DNA from: Pleurostoma richardsiae
Lineage: Eukaryota; Ascomycota; Sordariomycetes; Calosphaeriales; Pleurostomataceae
Direction of reading: 5' to 3'
Assembly: GCA_030052745.1 (NCBI GenBank)
Contig: JANBVO010000003.1
Location: 186,001 to 250,000 of the forward strand
Length of the DNA stretch: 64,000 nucleotides
Shown: in pieces, positions 19,640-31,674 of the stretch
Position numbering within the stretch: the first letter of the stretch is position 1
Layout: the number at the start of each line of letters is the position of its first letter
The notes under the pieces: model-generated
The model's database searches: none
The model's input: the letters and a program-made list of their open reading frames with translations, nothing else
What the model was told of the DNA's origin: nothing
Position numbers and translations under genes: made by a program

Positions 19640-22180
19640 AATTCCGGTGAGGGCGGCTTGCGCTCCCTGCTGCTCCTTGGCGGGTGCATTCCTGGTCCAA
19701 TTGGGGAGGGAACCAGCCAGGGTGGGCTTGCGGCCTGCATTCACCGGGTTCGTTCTGTTCATCTCCTGGCTCGTTTGTGCCTGAGATGATGGGGGAAAGT
19801 CGACGACAGTTTGCTTCCTGCATACTCACCGGGTTCGTTTTGGTTCGTCGCCGGTTTCATTCCCTGTCTCGATGGCTGGGGACCAGCGATGGTGGCTTTG
19901 CGCCCTGCATTCACCGGGTTCGTTTCTGTTCGCCTCCTGGTTCAATTCTGTGTGGGATGGTGGGAGACTGTTGATCGCGCTTTGCTTCCTGCATACTCAC
20001 CGGGTTCGCTTGGTTCGTCGCCTAGTTCAGGGCCGTCCGGTGTGGTGGGAAGACGTCGATGGAGGCTTGCATCCTACATACTCACCGGGTTCATCCTATT
20101 CGTCGCCGGGCTCCTATCCTCTCTCGATGACTGGAGACTGGCGATCACGGTTTGCATCCTGCATATTCACCGGGTTCGTTCCTGTTCTCAATGGCTGGAG
20201 GCTCGTGATGGTGGCTTTCTTCCTACCTCGTTGCCGGGTTCAACTTTTAACCAAACTGCGGGAGGCCTACAACGGTGGCTGGCCTCTTGCATACTCGCCG
20301 GGCTCATCACATTCTTCGCCGGGTTCATTTCCGTTCTCGATGGTGGGAGGCTCCTGAAGGTAACCTGCATTTCCCCATCTTTGTCGGTGCCTAACTTTCT
20401 GTCTCGATGGCGGAAGGTCAGAGCCAGAGTGGCTTTCCTCCTGCATTTCGACTGGGTTCATTTTCTGGTCCCTAATGACCGGAGACTGGCGAAGACTGCT
20501 TGCCTCTTCCCTTCTGCCGGGTTGACATCTATTCTGGACGGCGGGAGGCCAGCAGCGAGCGTGGCTTGCTTCCTGCATACTCACCGGGCTCAGTCTGCCC
20601 GTCGCCCGGGTTGCCTCTGCTCTAATGGCTGGAGAGCAGTGCCGACGGCTTGCATGTCCCCTCGTTACCGGGTTCAATTTCTAGCTGGACGACAGCAGGC
20701 TGGCGAAGGCTGCTTTCTTCCTGCATACCCACGGGGTTCGCTCTGTTCTTCGCCGGATTCGTCTCTGTCCTCAACAGCCGGAATCTGCCGAAGGTGGCAC
20801 GCTTTGACCATCCTCGACGAGGCGCTTTCCTACGGGAGGAGGGTCAGGCTAGCTTGCTCTCCGGTCCTCATCGGGTTCAATCCCGTTCCTGATGGCGGGA
20901 AACGGTTGATGGTCGCTTTCCTGCCACCCACCTCCGTCTCCGGGTTCAGTTTCTGCCAGTGACGGTGGCTTGCTCTCCTGTTTGGCGGGCTCATTTCCAT
21001 CACAGTCAGCTGCACGGAGTTACACAGCGAGATGCAGTTTGCTCTTCTCTTCCGTGCAGGGTGCTCTTCTGTCTCGGTGGCTGAGATCGGCTGATGGCAA
21101 CTTGCTTCCCGCTTGTTGATCGGCTCCGATCTCTCCTCGCACAGACGCGGGAGACCGGCCGAGAGCTGACTTGTTTGTCTGCCGGGTCGAGGCGGGTGAG
21201 GGCGGCATGCTCTCCTGTTTGCCGGCTTCTTCCCTGCCTCGATTGGCGGGAGGTAGGTTGCCGTAGCCATCCCTATCACACCGGGTTCGCTTCTGTCGAC
21301 AATAGCCGAAGGCCGCAGAGGGCGGCTTGCTTTCCGCTTGTTTGCTGGGCTCAATCCTGCCTTGGATTGTGAGAGACCGACGGAGATGGCTTGCTTCTTG
21401 CATACTCACCAGGTTCATTCTATTCGTCGCCGTGTCCAGGATGGTGGAAGAGTTGATGGCAGTTTGCTTCGTGCATGCTCACCGGGTTCACTCTGTCGAT
21501 CGCCGGATTCATCTTGTTCTTTGCCCGTTTCAATCCATCTTCGGATGATGAGGGACAGATGAAAGTGGCTTGCATCCTACATACTCACCGGGTTCGTTTT
21601 ATTCATCGCCTGGTCCAATCCGTTCGTCGCCGTGCCCAGTTCTATCCGGGATGGTGGGGGAGAGTTGATGGCGGCTTGCTTCGTGCATACTCACCGGGTT
21701 CATTCTGTCGATCGCCGGGTTCAGCTTGTCCTTTGCTGCTTCCAACCTGCCTTCAGATGGTGAAGGACTGCAAAATGGTGGCTTGCTTCCTACAAACTCA
21801 CCGGGTTCATCCTACTCGTCGCCGGGTTCGATTCTGCCTCGATGACTGGATGCCGGCGACAGTGGCTTGCTTTCCCCTCCCTCGCCGGGTTCATCTCAGT
21901 CCCCAGTGGCCGGAAGCAGCTGAGGGTGGCTTTTCTCTCCCCTCCTTTCCGGGTTCGCATCACTGGTCATCCGTGATGATGGCTTGATATCCCACATTCA
22001 CCGGGTTCAATTCTGCCTTCATGACTGGTGACTATCGATGGCGGTTTGCTTCCTGCATACTCACCGGTTTCATTCTATTCGTTGCCGACTTCTCCTCTGT
22101 CCCAATGGCGGGCATCTGGCGAGGACCAGTTTGCTTCCTGCATCCTGACCGGAGTCAATTTCTGGCTCGATGACTTGAGG
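19640..22180 (+). repeat. Degenerate minisatellite-like array with CACCGGGTTC core
   Basis: About 30 diverged copies of a module stand in direct orientation. The best-conserved part is CTTCCTGCATACTCACCGGG followed by TTCATTCTG, an optional TCGTCGCCGGGTTC half-unit, then CTCGATGGCTGGAGACTGGC. Copy starts are spaced by 84-87 bp where both halves are present (for example near 19821, 19908, 19992, 20076 and 20162) and by 65-70 bp where the half-unit is missing (20223-20655). Spacings near 21470-21795 are about 105 bp. Copies at 21400-21800 resemble each other more than distant ones. Long plus-strand frames cross it (up to 383 codons at 19811-20962), but they read repeat-derived PAYSPGS-type peptides and are not convincing genes. 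Confidence 0.85.
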
Positions 22181-22502
22181 GACGAACGCCTCTCGAGGCG
22201 GTAGCCACTGAGGAGTCGGCATCCATCCTGACGCCAAGCAGGACGTGCCGCTCCCTGTTCAGCTGCCGGACACAGCATCTGCCAATCCTGATTTGGCCTT
22301 TCTGGTGACGATCCTGGGCCTGGACCTGGGCCTACAGAAAAGCCATGCCTCCGAGGTGGTTTCCCGCTTGGGTCATCCGATGGATCGACAACGGCCCGGG
22401 AGCGTCGATGTAAGCCATGCAGGCAAACACACGCCCGGAACCCAGCTGTAGCCGTCACGGTTGGCTATTCATCAACAATCCGGGCTAATTTGCCCAATGA
22501 TC

Positions 22503-22524
22503 GCCCGGAGCAAATGCTCCGGGC
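22503..22524. repeat. Perfect hairpin with 10-bp stem
   Basis: GCCCGGAGCA and TGCTCCGGGC are separated by AA. It lies just right of the CACCGGGTTC array, and a weaker pair GGGC/GCCC precedes it. It could mark an array or element boundary; no matching partner end was found by eye. Confidence 0.7.
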
Positions 22525-22989
22525 ATCAGCGGGCTGCATGATGCGCTGGCCATCTCCAACCATTCCGTCGTCTTGATCAGCAGTCAGCATCATCAGCGGC
22601 GCACGTCTCGTGCTCTTTTTGCACCTGTAGGCTGCTCTTCCTGGGTTGTTTGTGCAGCCAAAGGCTGGAGTCGGGGACCGCTCATGCAGCCGGTCAACGA
22701 TCGTCCGCCTGGCGGGACAGAGCGGACGCAGACGTGCAGCGCCTGGCAAACAGACTCGGGCAAACATGGACGGGACGGCCAGAGCGGGCGACGTCTTCCT
22801 CCAGCGCCACCGACGAGGTGCATGCTGACCGGCTTTCTCTCCCACCCTCTCCGCGACCTGCGGCTGCACGAGTCCCCGGATCTGGCAGGGCCAGCCGACA
22901 GGTTTCCGCTCCGGCCTAGACACGGCTGGCTGCGGAGCGCCCACCTGCGATGTGGTCTCGTTCCGGGCCGGGTGGGGAATCAATTCCCG

Positions 22990-23470
22990 GGCCGCCGACC
23001 TGCCTGCTTACTTTTTTGCTTGTTTGCTCGTCTGTTCTCTTCTTTGCCTGCATGCTCGCACGCTTACGTGTCCGTTTGCTCGGCTGTCTGTTCGTGTGTT
23101 TGCTTTCTTGCTTGATCGGCCGGCTTGGCTGATCGCTGTGGTCGCATCTCCGGCCCGGGCGGGGGATCGCTCCCGAGCTTCAAGGCTGCTCGTTTACTCG
23201 CTTGCCTGTTTGCTTGGATGTTTGCTACCTTGTTTGCTTGACCACTCGCTTGATTACTCGCTTGATCATTCGCTTGCTCGTTTGGCCACTGGCTTGTTTG
23301 CTCGCTTGATCTGCCTTCTCTGTAGATGCATACAGTCATGTTTGGGGTTGTACAGAGTCGCTCACGGGCTGAGAAGTTGTTTGCTTCCCTGGTTTTCTGT
23401 TTGCTCACTTGTTCGCTTGCTCGCTCGATCTCTCGCTCGATCTCTCGCTCGTTTGCTTGCTTGATCGGCC
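22990..23470 (+). repeat. Low-complexity TTTGCTTG/CTCGCTTG tract
   Basis: Short words TTTGCTTG, CTCGCTTG, TTGTTTGCTCG and CTCGATCT recur irregularly over almost 500 bp, most densely at 23190-23300 and 23395-23465. Both strands stay open through parts of it, giving Leu/Cys/Ala peptides on one strand and Glu/Gln/Ala/Asn peptides on the other, which is a composition effect. Confidence 0.7.
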
Positions 23471-23940
23471 CGCGTAAGTGTCCTATTCGTCCTTGACTGT
23501 CGGGCCGCGGAAATGTGACCTGTATCCTGGCGTCTCCATCACGTCCACCACAGCATGCATGTCCGGAGCAGGAGAGGCCTACCATTGACCGGTGAGCTCT
23601 ACCATGCTCTTCTCAGGTTTGTTTGCCTCTTGTCTGCGGGGGAAACGCCTCTCGGTCTGGTGACTGTAGGTACTGAGGAAGCGAGTGGTTCTAGCCCTTG
23701 AGCGGCGAGTGCTGCTCCTGCGGAGGTGCCACAGAGATCACCAGCCCATCCTCCTCTTTTCAGCCGCTCATAGCCGATCTGCGTCCGGGTGGCTGATAAG
23801 CTACGTCTACGTGTTCCGGGTGGCTTCCGCGGGTGTCGTCCGGAGCATCGACTCCGCATTCTTCCGTCCTCTACGCCGGGGAGTGCCCGGGTTGTGGTCT
23901 ACGTCCGGGTCGGGCTGGTGGTCTCTCCCATGCTGCCGCG

Positions 23941-24010
23941 CTGTTTGCTTCTCTGTTTGCTTCTCTGTTTGCTTCTCTGTTTGCTTCTCTGTTTGCTTCT
24001 CTGTTTGCTT
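23941..24010 (+). repeat. 12-bp tandem repeat, 5.8 copies
   Basis: CTGTTTGCTTCT repeats five times without error, then ten more bases follow. The unit length is a multiple of three, so all frames remain open: FASL or LLLC repeats on the plus strand and EKQT repeats on the minus strand. The unit shares the TTTGCTT word with the tract at 22990-23470, so the two probably have one origin. Confidence 0.95.
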
Positions 24011-24521
24011 GTTTGCTTCGCTTCCCTGTCTGTTTGCTTGCTCACTGCTCACATTCTTGCCTGTTTGCTTGATCGACGCGCTTGCATGCTTCACTACTCA
24101 CGATTCTCTGGCCGCGGGATGGATGACGTGGGAATCAGCCACTTCTCCGCCTCTGTGTATCAGATGTGATAGGGACAGAATGTTTGTCGTCGACCGGTGG
24201 ACGTGCTCCGTAAGCAGTATCCCGAGCGACATGGAAGGCCAGTGGGAAAGGCATGGCGAGGTACAGCCAGAAACGGCGAGGCTCCAGAGCCGGGTAACTG
24301 TACGCAATCTTGGTATAGAGGCACTGCCATTCAGAGAGTACTCGACACTACGATATCTCCCGTAACTCTTCGCGCTGGGTATCTCTCCGTCCTCCCCTCC
24401 ATGGTGCGCTGTCCATGCGCTTCAGAAGCTGGCATCAACGTGACACAGCATTTCTGCTCCCCAATGGAAGCAGCGATATCAAGACGCACGAGGTGACGGC
24501 ATGGCTGGCGATTGCTGCTCC

Positions 24522-24712
24522 GGCGACCTCGCTTGCTCCCCTCCGGGCTTCATCTCAAGTTTTGTATCACCCCGGCCTGCTTCCGTTTGGCCTCGCGGAC
24601 AGCAGTGTCGGCGACCTCGCTCGCTCTCTCGCTTTCTCCGGGCTCCATATCCCCCGGGGCCGTTTCCGTATGGCCCTGCGCGAAGCATCGTCGGCGACGT
24701 TGTGTCACCTTC
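24522..24712 (+). repeat. Tandem repeat of about 88 bp, 2.2 copies
   Basis: Copies begin with GGCGACCTCGC at 24522 and 24610 and GGCGACGTTG at 24693. Each full copy also contains TCCGGGCT-CAT, CCCCGG and a CCGT-TGGCC-CGCG block in the same order. It is another member of the repeat-rich zone between the kinase and the NVJ2-like gene. Confidence 0.75.
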
Positions 24713-25663
24713 CCTCTTGTTTTCCCGATGATCATCGGGGAAACGCCACCAATGCAGTCCATCGCGGCGATATGGCCGTACGAAGAGGCGTTTCAACAGT
24801 GAAGAAAGAACAAGGCCTGGCCAAACGCAACGTCCCGGGCCGGCAAAGACGCGGCCCGGCTTTGCGCCTCCTCCTCCCGTGTCTATGCGTCACTGATGTT
24901 TGACAAACATTCACATCCTCCTCAGCTTCCAAGGTGCCACCAGATCGAGCGGTCCAGATGCTGCAGGCGGCGGCACTTAAGACGCGCCAAGGCTGACTGC
25001 CTGCCTGCCGGCACCCGAGGAGGACGATCTGTGACGGCACTCAAGGATCTGCAGGGTGCAGGCTCACCGGCTTGGGGGCGCTGACGGGCGGGGTGAGGGG
25101 GAGAGCCGGAGTGATCCGCGCCGGAGGCGCAACTAGGGCGGAAGACCTACCGGCTTACGCGGTCTCTGAATGCCGAAGATCTTCGGGATTCGACGTGCCC
25201 GTTTGCTTGCTGACGATCTCTTGGCGGGCCCGGCTACCAGGACTGGTGGAGGAGAATGGAGGCATGCGTCGTGGCGGCGGCTCGGCTGTGCCGACATCCT
25301 GCAGCGGGATGGATGGCTTGGCATCCGGCGCAGACACATGTTGACGAGATTGGATGAGTCAAAGCATCACGTAAAGCAGAGCATCGGAACTGCATGTCAC
25401 ATAGCAAACATTGGCTTCAGCAAACAATGAGTTCGATTGATGAACCGGGTATGCCATGTTGATCCCCCGAGAGCAAATCCACCCACGCCCATGACGCCGT
25501 CCCAGTTACTCCATTGCCCCCCATCCAATCCATCTCATGATGACTCCGATTATGTCTGTGGGAAAGCAAACACGCGGCATGCTCCGCGTCTCAGAGCCCG
25601 ACCCCACGCGCCCAGTGTCAGAAGCAAACATCTCGAGTTGATCGCCGAATGCATGATGTGCTG
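24713..25663. other. No gene seen; 3' flank of the NVJ2-like gene
   Basis: No coding region is supported. The right half should contain the 3' untranslated region of the minus-strand NVJ2-like gene. The GC-rich, repeat-like character fades here and base composition becomes ordinary. Confidence 0.45.
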
Positions 25664-28600
25664 TCAATGTGCCAATCCCTCGCTCGTCACTGCGCTAGCC
25701 AGCGCCTCGTCTTCCCCCATGTTGTCCATCCACGCCGAATACTCGTCTTCGCCTTCCGTGTCACCCTCGAGGTCGGCGACCTTGGCGACCTGAGGGCTGA
25801 GAGACGGCTGCGGCTCCTCGACCTCTGCTGCCGGTGGCGTCTCATTGTCATCAGGGCTTGGCAAGTCCTCCTGATCCACACGATCAACATGGTCGTGCAA
25901 CCCATCCTCGTCGTCGTCTTCCTCTGCATCCTCCACATATGGCTGCATGTACTCATCATGATCCTCTGTCAGAGGCGTCGTCGGTTCGGAGTCTGTGAGG
26001 GGAGCGGCAATGACAAGCATGCCGTCTTCGTTCACAGCCGGTTGGGTCTCTTGCACCTGCCGTCTCTTCGGGAGAGGAGGTGGTGGTACAGGTCGCCGCT
26101 TGACCTCGGGCTGGCGCTCATCGTGATGTGGTCGCTCGGGTAATGGAGGAGGCAGAGGTTTTCGCTTCGGCATAGGCATCGGCACGACGGTAGACTTCCT
26201 CTCGGGCATCGGCAATGGGACTCCTGGGGGTGGGAAGGGGCGCCCTCCTCCCATCGGTTTGCTTAGGTCGAGTGGCTCCGAATGTGCATGATGTCCGTTT
26301 CTGTTTGCGTCGCTTGTGCGTCGCTGCAGAGCGTTCAGTCCCCAACGCTTGGCGGCTCCAGCAGCGTTCGATGCCACATGCGACACCGCTGCCAAAGTGA
26401 TCTTCTTCTGTGCTTCATTGTTCCCATTCGAGGTTATCGACACAGAGTTGCCGGTATTTTCCCTCCTCAACAACTTCCCGCCTATCGGTCCTGTCTGACT
26501 CCTGACAGATCCTCTAATCGACGGAGCTGGCGAATGTGGGCCACTATGATCTTCCCATATGTTGCTGTCAGTGGAGATGGAAGCGGTGCCTCGCTGGAGG
26601 CTCGATTTCGGCGTCTCTTCATTGTCAACTTCCGTCTCCGTGACTTCTTTGGAGGAACTGGACGAGTGGCCAGAACTGTTCGACGCGACTGACGCTCTGT
26701 GCGGTGATCCGAGTGATACCACAGACGGCGTTGCAGGCTGGGAACGAGCTGACAACCTGGCCATCGCATCTGCAGCTGGGCTTTCTCCTGGCGGGGAAGA
26801 AGAGGGCTTGAAGACATCAGCGTGAGTACCATCCATTTCAACGATCGGCTTTGGCTCGTTGACAAAAGAGTTCGACTGCTCCGCACGCGCATTCGGTACA
26901 GAGTCGTCTTTGCTCTCGAGGCTTACAGCAAAAGAACTCGCCCTGGGGCTATTCAGCCCCTGGCTGTCGACACTGGTGGATGAGGAGCTGGGTTTCCCGG
27001 TTTTAGAACCTCTGCTACCCAGTTTCCGCCCGAAGAGTCCTGTTGTCGATGCAGCCTCAAGGACCGGCAAACTGTAGCTCTTCTCCCTCGGAGGCAAATC
27101 CACCGGCTGAGATATACCTCCACCCTCAAGGGTGCTGACATCCTCAACGTCACCGATTTGAGCTGCCACAGTCTCTAGATCCGTCGAAGACCGCACGGCA
27201 TCGTCCCCTTCGAAGATGCCTCCTCTCCACTTCTTATGTTCCGTGCGGAAGAATGGCACATCGTCCCAGAATGGAAGTACGAGGGTTTCGGCAATGACCT
27301 CCTTGATCCGGTTCTCGATCTGGCGAAGAATGACATTGTACGTGATTTGCCTGGAGCTAACGATCGGTTCAATGGTCATCTCAATCTTCGGCATATGTTG
27401 GAAGGAGAACCAGACACGGTTGCTCGGCGGAGGCTTGATCTTGAACAGCAGATGACCCTCGAGCTTCCTCACCACGACGGCTAGAACGAGATTGACTTCG
27501 CGAGTTTTGATGCGTGATCCCAGATCGATTCGAGCCACAGCAGCTACCTCGAGCCGGAAGTTGCCATTGTACCGGACATCTGTCTCAATGCCGCACTCCC
27601 CCTCGACTGTCAGATCCTTCAGACGGATGTTCGTGAAGTAAGGAGCCGATTCTCCCGTGTCGATCTTGCGAATTGTGATGTTAGATAAAAAATTTGGACG
27701 CTTGACCCTCGATATCTTCTTCGTGAGCTTCTCTCTGATGATGTTCTCAATATCTGCTGTCTTGTGAAGCCCGAGAAAGACCCGTCCAAGTACCGCGTTC
27801 AGCCATCTCGTCTGTAGGTGCTCTTCGGAGGAGTGCAGCTTCTGGACCAACGATATCATGTTCTTGACGTCAAACTGGAGGGGAGAGGGCACTTTCACTC
27901 CTGCCGAGAAGTTCTCCTCCTGATTTCGCAGCAGCGCAAAGTAGAAGTCCTCCTTCGCCGAGCAATTCTCAGAGAAAAGGTAGAATGGTTTCGAGAGTTG
28001 GCTGTCTGGGGCGAGTTCCAGTCCATCCTTCCTCCGCGACAAACAGATAGCATTACGCTTTATGAACAGCTCCCCTTCTGGAGTAACCCCTCCGCCAGAG
28101 TATATAGTCACATCGTGGTGCGCCAGTGATATAACGTGCCGTACCTCGAGTTGTTCGTCGTCGTCGAATAACATCAAGTGTCCGTGTCTATGGTCTTGGT
28201 CAGCGCCCGGATCCATCGGAATAGGTGCCATCAAACATACCTCAGTACAACATAGAAGACGTTTCCCGCCTTCTTGGGCCGTTGACTGACGCTCTTATTG
28301 TCCAATGGGCTTGATGTCTGCTTCCTGTCGAAGATGCTCCGGTACATTGTCTGGTAGACGCTGGGGCTCGGGGCTGCCACTGTGGTGGAGCCGACGGGAG
28401 TAGAGCGTTCGATCGGCTTCGCGTTGATTCCCATAGGAGTATATTCACGACATACTGCGAAGTAGCCGGCGGCAACTTCAGGTTCCGGGTCGGTACTCGC
28501 CTTGAGTTTCCCTTCGTTCTTGAGCTCTTTCTGGACCGCCTCGAGGGGCCCAAGATCGTCGCCTGGTTGTACAATATCATCTTTGTCGTTATTCTGGTTC

Positions 28601-28725
28601 GCCTCGGTATCTTCACGGTAGGGAAAGAAGTAGTAGGCATGGAGAAAGACCGTGATCAAGACCAACGGAATGAAGGTGATGCCTCCCAGAAGGTAGGCAA
28701 AGAGGAAAGCTGACCAGCCGCCCAT
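25664..28725 (-). CDS. NVJ2: NVJ2/TEX2-like SMP-domain lipid-transfer protein, 1002 aa
   Basis: Exons 28725-28241 and 28187-25664 join across a 53-nt intron (GTATGT...CATAG, CTGAC branch site); the split Arg codon restores VFYVVLR-HGHLMLFDD. The start gives MGGWSAFLFAYLLGG and a membrane segment at about 5-30, then a PH-like domain (about 154-249) and an SMP domain (about 290-476: FLGLHKT, SNITIRKIDTGE, LPFWDDVPFF). The C-terminal half is Ser/Pro-rich and disordered, with polyproline (PPPLPERP, PPPPLPKR). The family (yeast Nvj2, animal TEX2) sits in the ER membrane at ER-Golgi, ER-vacuole or ER-endolysosome contacts and moves ceramide and other lipids through its tubular SMP domain. The proline-rich tail may bind SH3 partners (inference). 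The acidic C-terminus is complete with a stop codon. Confidence 0.92.
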
Positions 28726-30669
28726 AGCTCCGACGCACGGAATGCACGGTGCAGAGGAGCTGAAGCTCTGCTAGCTATTTTGCGGAAGACAGAACGTGTG
28801 CATAAGGAGGGTTCCTGGGCCAGACGAGCACCATGACATCTACGCAGGAGGTTTGTGGAACAGAACAGTGTGGAGGATGAGAATCTCCGGAGGTTGAACG
28901 TGTCGGCACGGCCGCCCCGAATGGCCACCGTACGGTACGTAGCTACCTAACCTCCTACGTACACCAGTGCCGGGCCCGTGTGCTCTCCACGAGCTTCCAA
29001 TTGGCTGGCCCCGCCAATGACTTCATCCAATGGCCGCTAGCCGGTCGAGGTTGCGCTTATGTAATAGTTGACTACTGCGTAGGCCCGACTTCCGTGTTAG
29101 ACTGAGAGGTTTCCATGTGATGACCCCATCAAGGGACAGAAGTAGAGTACAGTCTTCGCTTCATCCCTGGTTCCTAGGTAGGTAGCTTATGGAAAGTGAA
29201 CTCTTCGCTATAGGTTCATCTCATCTCTCAAGCCTCCTCAAACTCTGATTGCAAGCTCCAGGCCGATCTAAATTTAGATGTGAAGGTTCAGCTGCTGTGG
29301 TTAGAGATCGCTCTTAGCACAGAGAAACTCTTGTAACAAGGCCGTCGTAATATCTAGTGAACTATGCTATGTCGGCTCGTAGATGCTCAAGAGCTTGGTG
29401 ACCTGTCGTGGTTCCGAGAAAGCATTGCCGGACAAAGCTCGGTGTCAGTCTCCTATACCGTCCGTGGACCGAGACTTTCAAAGGCGAAAGTGCGAGCTCC
29501 GGAGACACGCACCGGCCGGACTTTCCGGAAGACGGGCCGAGCGGCTTCCTCACCTGCACCCGACGTTAGTATTAGGTCCCTCCTTCAAACGCTGTGTACA
29601 ACTCAAAAACCTCCTGTGGCCTGGCATTTAAGTCACGCGTATTTGCGGTACTATGCCTCCACACTGTCTCTACGTTGACTCGCTTGTACATGTTATGTCG
29701 AAGATGGAACTGGGCGCGCTCAAAGGCTCTCCCCCCCTCAGGACCATTTCATGAGAGGTGGTCAGCCATAGTACAGAGGACTCTCACCAGCCCAAAAAGC
29801 TTGAGAGTCATACCTTTCAGCATCCTGCTTCAAATTGGCACAGACCGATCTGAAGCCTCCTCGATGTAACATTTGACAATATGAAGAATGCCATAGTGCC
29901 AGCCACTGGGTTCTGCACCTAACAGTATCAGCGCCATCGGTACATAGCGGGAGCCATTGACGGTTTACAGACTTGGTGATCTGGAATGGGCCTGCCTTTG
30001 GTTGTGTGGGTAGAATGGCACATACAAGGCGAGGATGAAGCAAGGAACCTAAACGTCCTCACGAAGAAAGTGACACTCCCGCAAGCTTCCGACGACTCTC
30101 GTTGAGCCTGCGTTCAAGACAGTTTCAATAACATGCTTACCATGGGGCTGCAAACACTCACTGCTGGCCTGATCTGCTACTGATAGACAAACTCCAACTT
30201 CTTGGTAGCTCCGGTAAGGATAAGGCTGTAATGACTTGTTCTTCATATACGGTTCCCAGCTTGCTCCGACCGCATTGTAGTAGCCATCAGACCTGCCGCC
30301 ACAGGGAAGGAAACAGGCATGTAATCAGTTTTTATTGAAGCATATGAACATGGTGCGGATGTTTTCTCCGAGTTCCCAGTCATACGCCTACCCCCTCCCG
30401 CTGTCATGCTGGCTCTGCCCCAAGGGCCATGTCCAAGGAGACGCACGTTCGACATCCCTGTGAGGGTGGCCGAGGTGCAGCACGCGGACGAAGCCACGTG
30501 TTGTCACCGCTGAGTTCAAGACGACTTGGACATGCCATGGGTTTTGTATTTCCTAAAGCACTGCCCTGCTCCATGCCGGATCATGCCAGAAATATTTCCG
30601 TTCCGTACGTGATGAACCCCAAGCAAAGAAAAACCAAGCAACCGCAACCAGCAGCCCCGCCAAAACCCC
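28726..30669. other. Intergenic region between NVJ2-like and eL21 genes, no gene seen
   Basis: The left side is the promoter of the NVJ2-like gene and the right side the 3' flank of eL21. Short open frames near 29364-29870 have no family resemblance and lack acceptable splice sites. Repeated GGTAGGTAGC and CTACGTA words near 28935-29190 look like common fungal intergenic sequence. Confidence 0.45.
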
Positions 30670-31341
30670 TTAGATGGTCGTCTCGTACGCGACGGGCGCC
30701 ACGGTCTCAGGCTTGTTCTCGACGAAGGAGACGGTCCGCGCATCCCGGGGGAGGTCCGGGAGTCTCTTGACCTGGACGGTGGTGCCCTCGGCCTTGGCCT
30801 TCTTCTTCAGCTCAGCGTTCTCCTTCACCCGGCGGATGAAACCCTCTCTTGACCGCGACGGGCTGACGTGCTCGATCCGGAGGTTGATGCGCTTCTCGAT
30901 GTACCGGTGCTTGACCTTCTTGTAGATAATGACACCGACGGCGCTCTTCGTGACGTTGTAGACGATACCGGTCTTTCCGTGGTAGACCTTGTGAGGCATG
31001 CTATCCCCGAAGTCAGCGCGACTGTCCGTACCGCAAAGCCTCTCGGAAAGTTCCTTACCCCTTCTGGACCGCACCGTTCGCCTTGATGTCAACAATGTCA
31101 CCGACCCTGCCCCCTGTCAGCACCTAATCGTAGAGAATCGAGCCACGGTGTCGCATACTTGTACTGTCTCAGGTAGGTAGACAGCTTGATCATACCCTTC
31201 TGGCGGAACTTTCGCGAGAAGGCATACTGCGAGAAGAAAGACCATCAGTATCTCTCCATCAAAAAGGACCCCTCGTGGTCCACGACCCAAATCGATTGAA
31301 CGTACGCGAGTGCCCGCGCGCAGACCGGCGGCGTGACCCAT
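30670..31341 (-). CDS. rpl21: 60S ribosomal protein eL21 (L21)
   Basis: Four exons: 31341-31306, 31226-31159, 31106-31059 and 31000-30670. Introns of 79, 52 and 58 nt have donors GTACGT, GTATGC and GTAAGG; the phases join to exactly 160 residues, the usual fungal L21 length. The protein opens [19 protein letters not shown], continues [20 protein letters not shown] with [18 protein letters not shown], and ends with a basic helix and [19 protein letters not shown]. eL21 is a structural protein of the large subunit near the 5S rRNA and central protuberance. It is transcribed away from the uS4 gene over a 333-bp shared promoter, suggesting joint control of the pair. Confidence 0.97.
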
Positions 31342-31674
31342 TTTGGCTGATTTTCGAAGGGACTGGTGATGGTCGTTGAGAAGCTGTCCGTTGCGGGCGT
31401 CAGAGAGGAATTGCAGAAGAATTTCAAAATACCTTTTCTGTGGTATCCACGAGGAAAGTGCCTTGTCCAAGAACGGACTAGTGCATTGGTCTCTCTGGGC
31501 GAGAATTTGATTAGGGCAAGGGCGCTCTGACCAGCGCCTTGAGACGGAGAAACTTTATTGCCGATCCACACGAGGCCCTCCCACTTCCACAAATTCCACT
31601 GCGACCATCGTGAACTTTTTTCCTGAGACGTACAACCACGACGACGCCCACCAAGTCGACAAGTCAACTCAAAC
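31342..31674. promoter_or_regulatory. Shared divergent promoter of eL21 and uS4 genes
   Basis: Only 333 bp separate the two start codons of genes encoding one large- and one small-subunit protein. The stretch has GATTAGGGCAAGGGCGC and CTGACCAGCGCC words near 31510-31540. No TATA box stands out, as is usual for fungal ribosomal protein genes. Confidence 0.6.

Noticed and set aside
19811-20962. 383-codon open frame across the repeat array
   Set aside because: It is produced by the repeat units, reads recurring PAYSPGS-like peptides, and shares the region with equally long frames on other strands.
19640-22180. The array read as a CRISPR array or as true tRNA genes
   Set aside because: The units are long, diverged and without unique spacers; cloverleaf pairing was not found. 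Only a B-box-like core remains.
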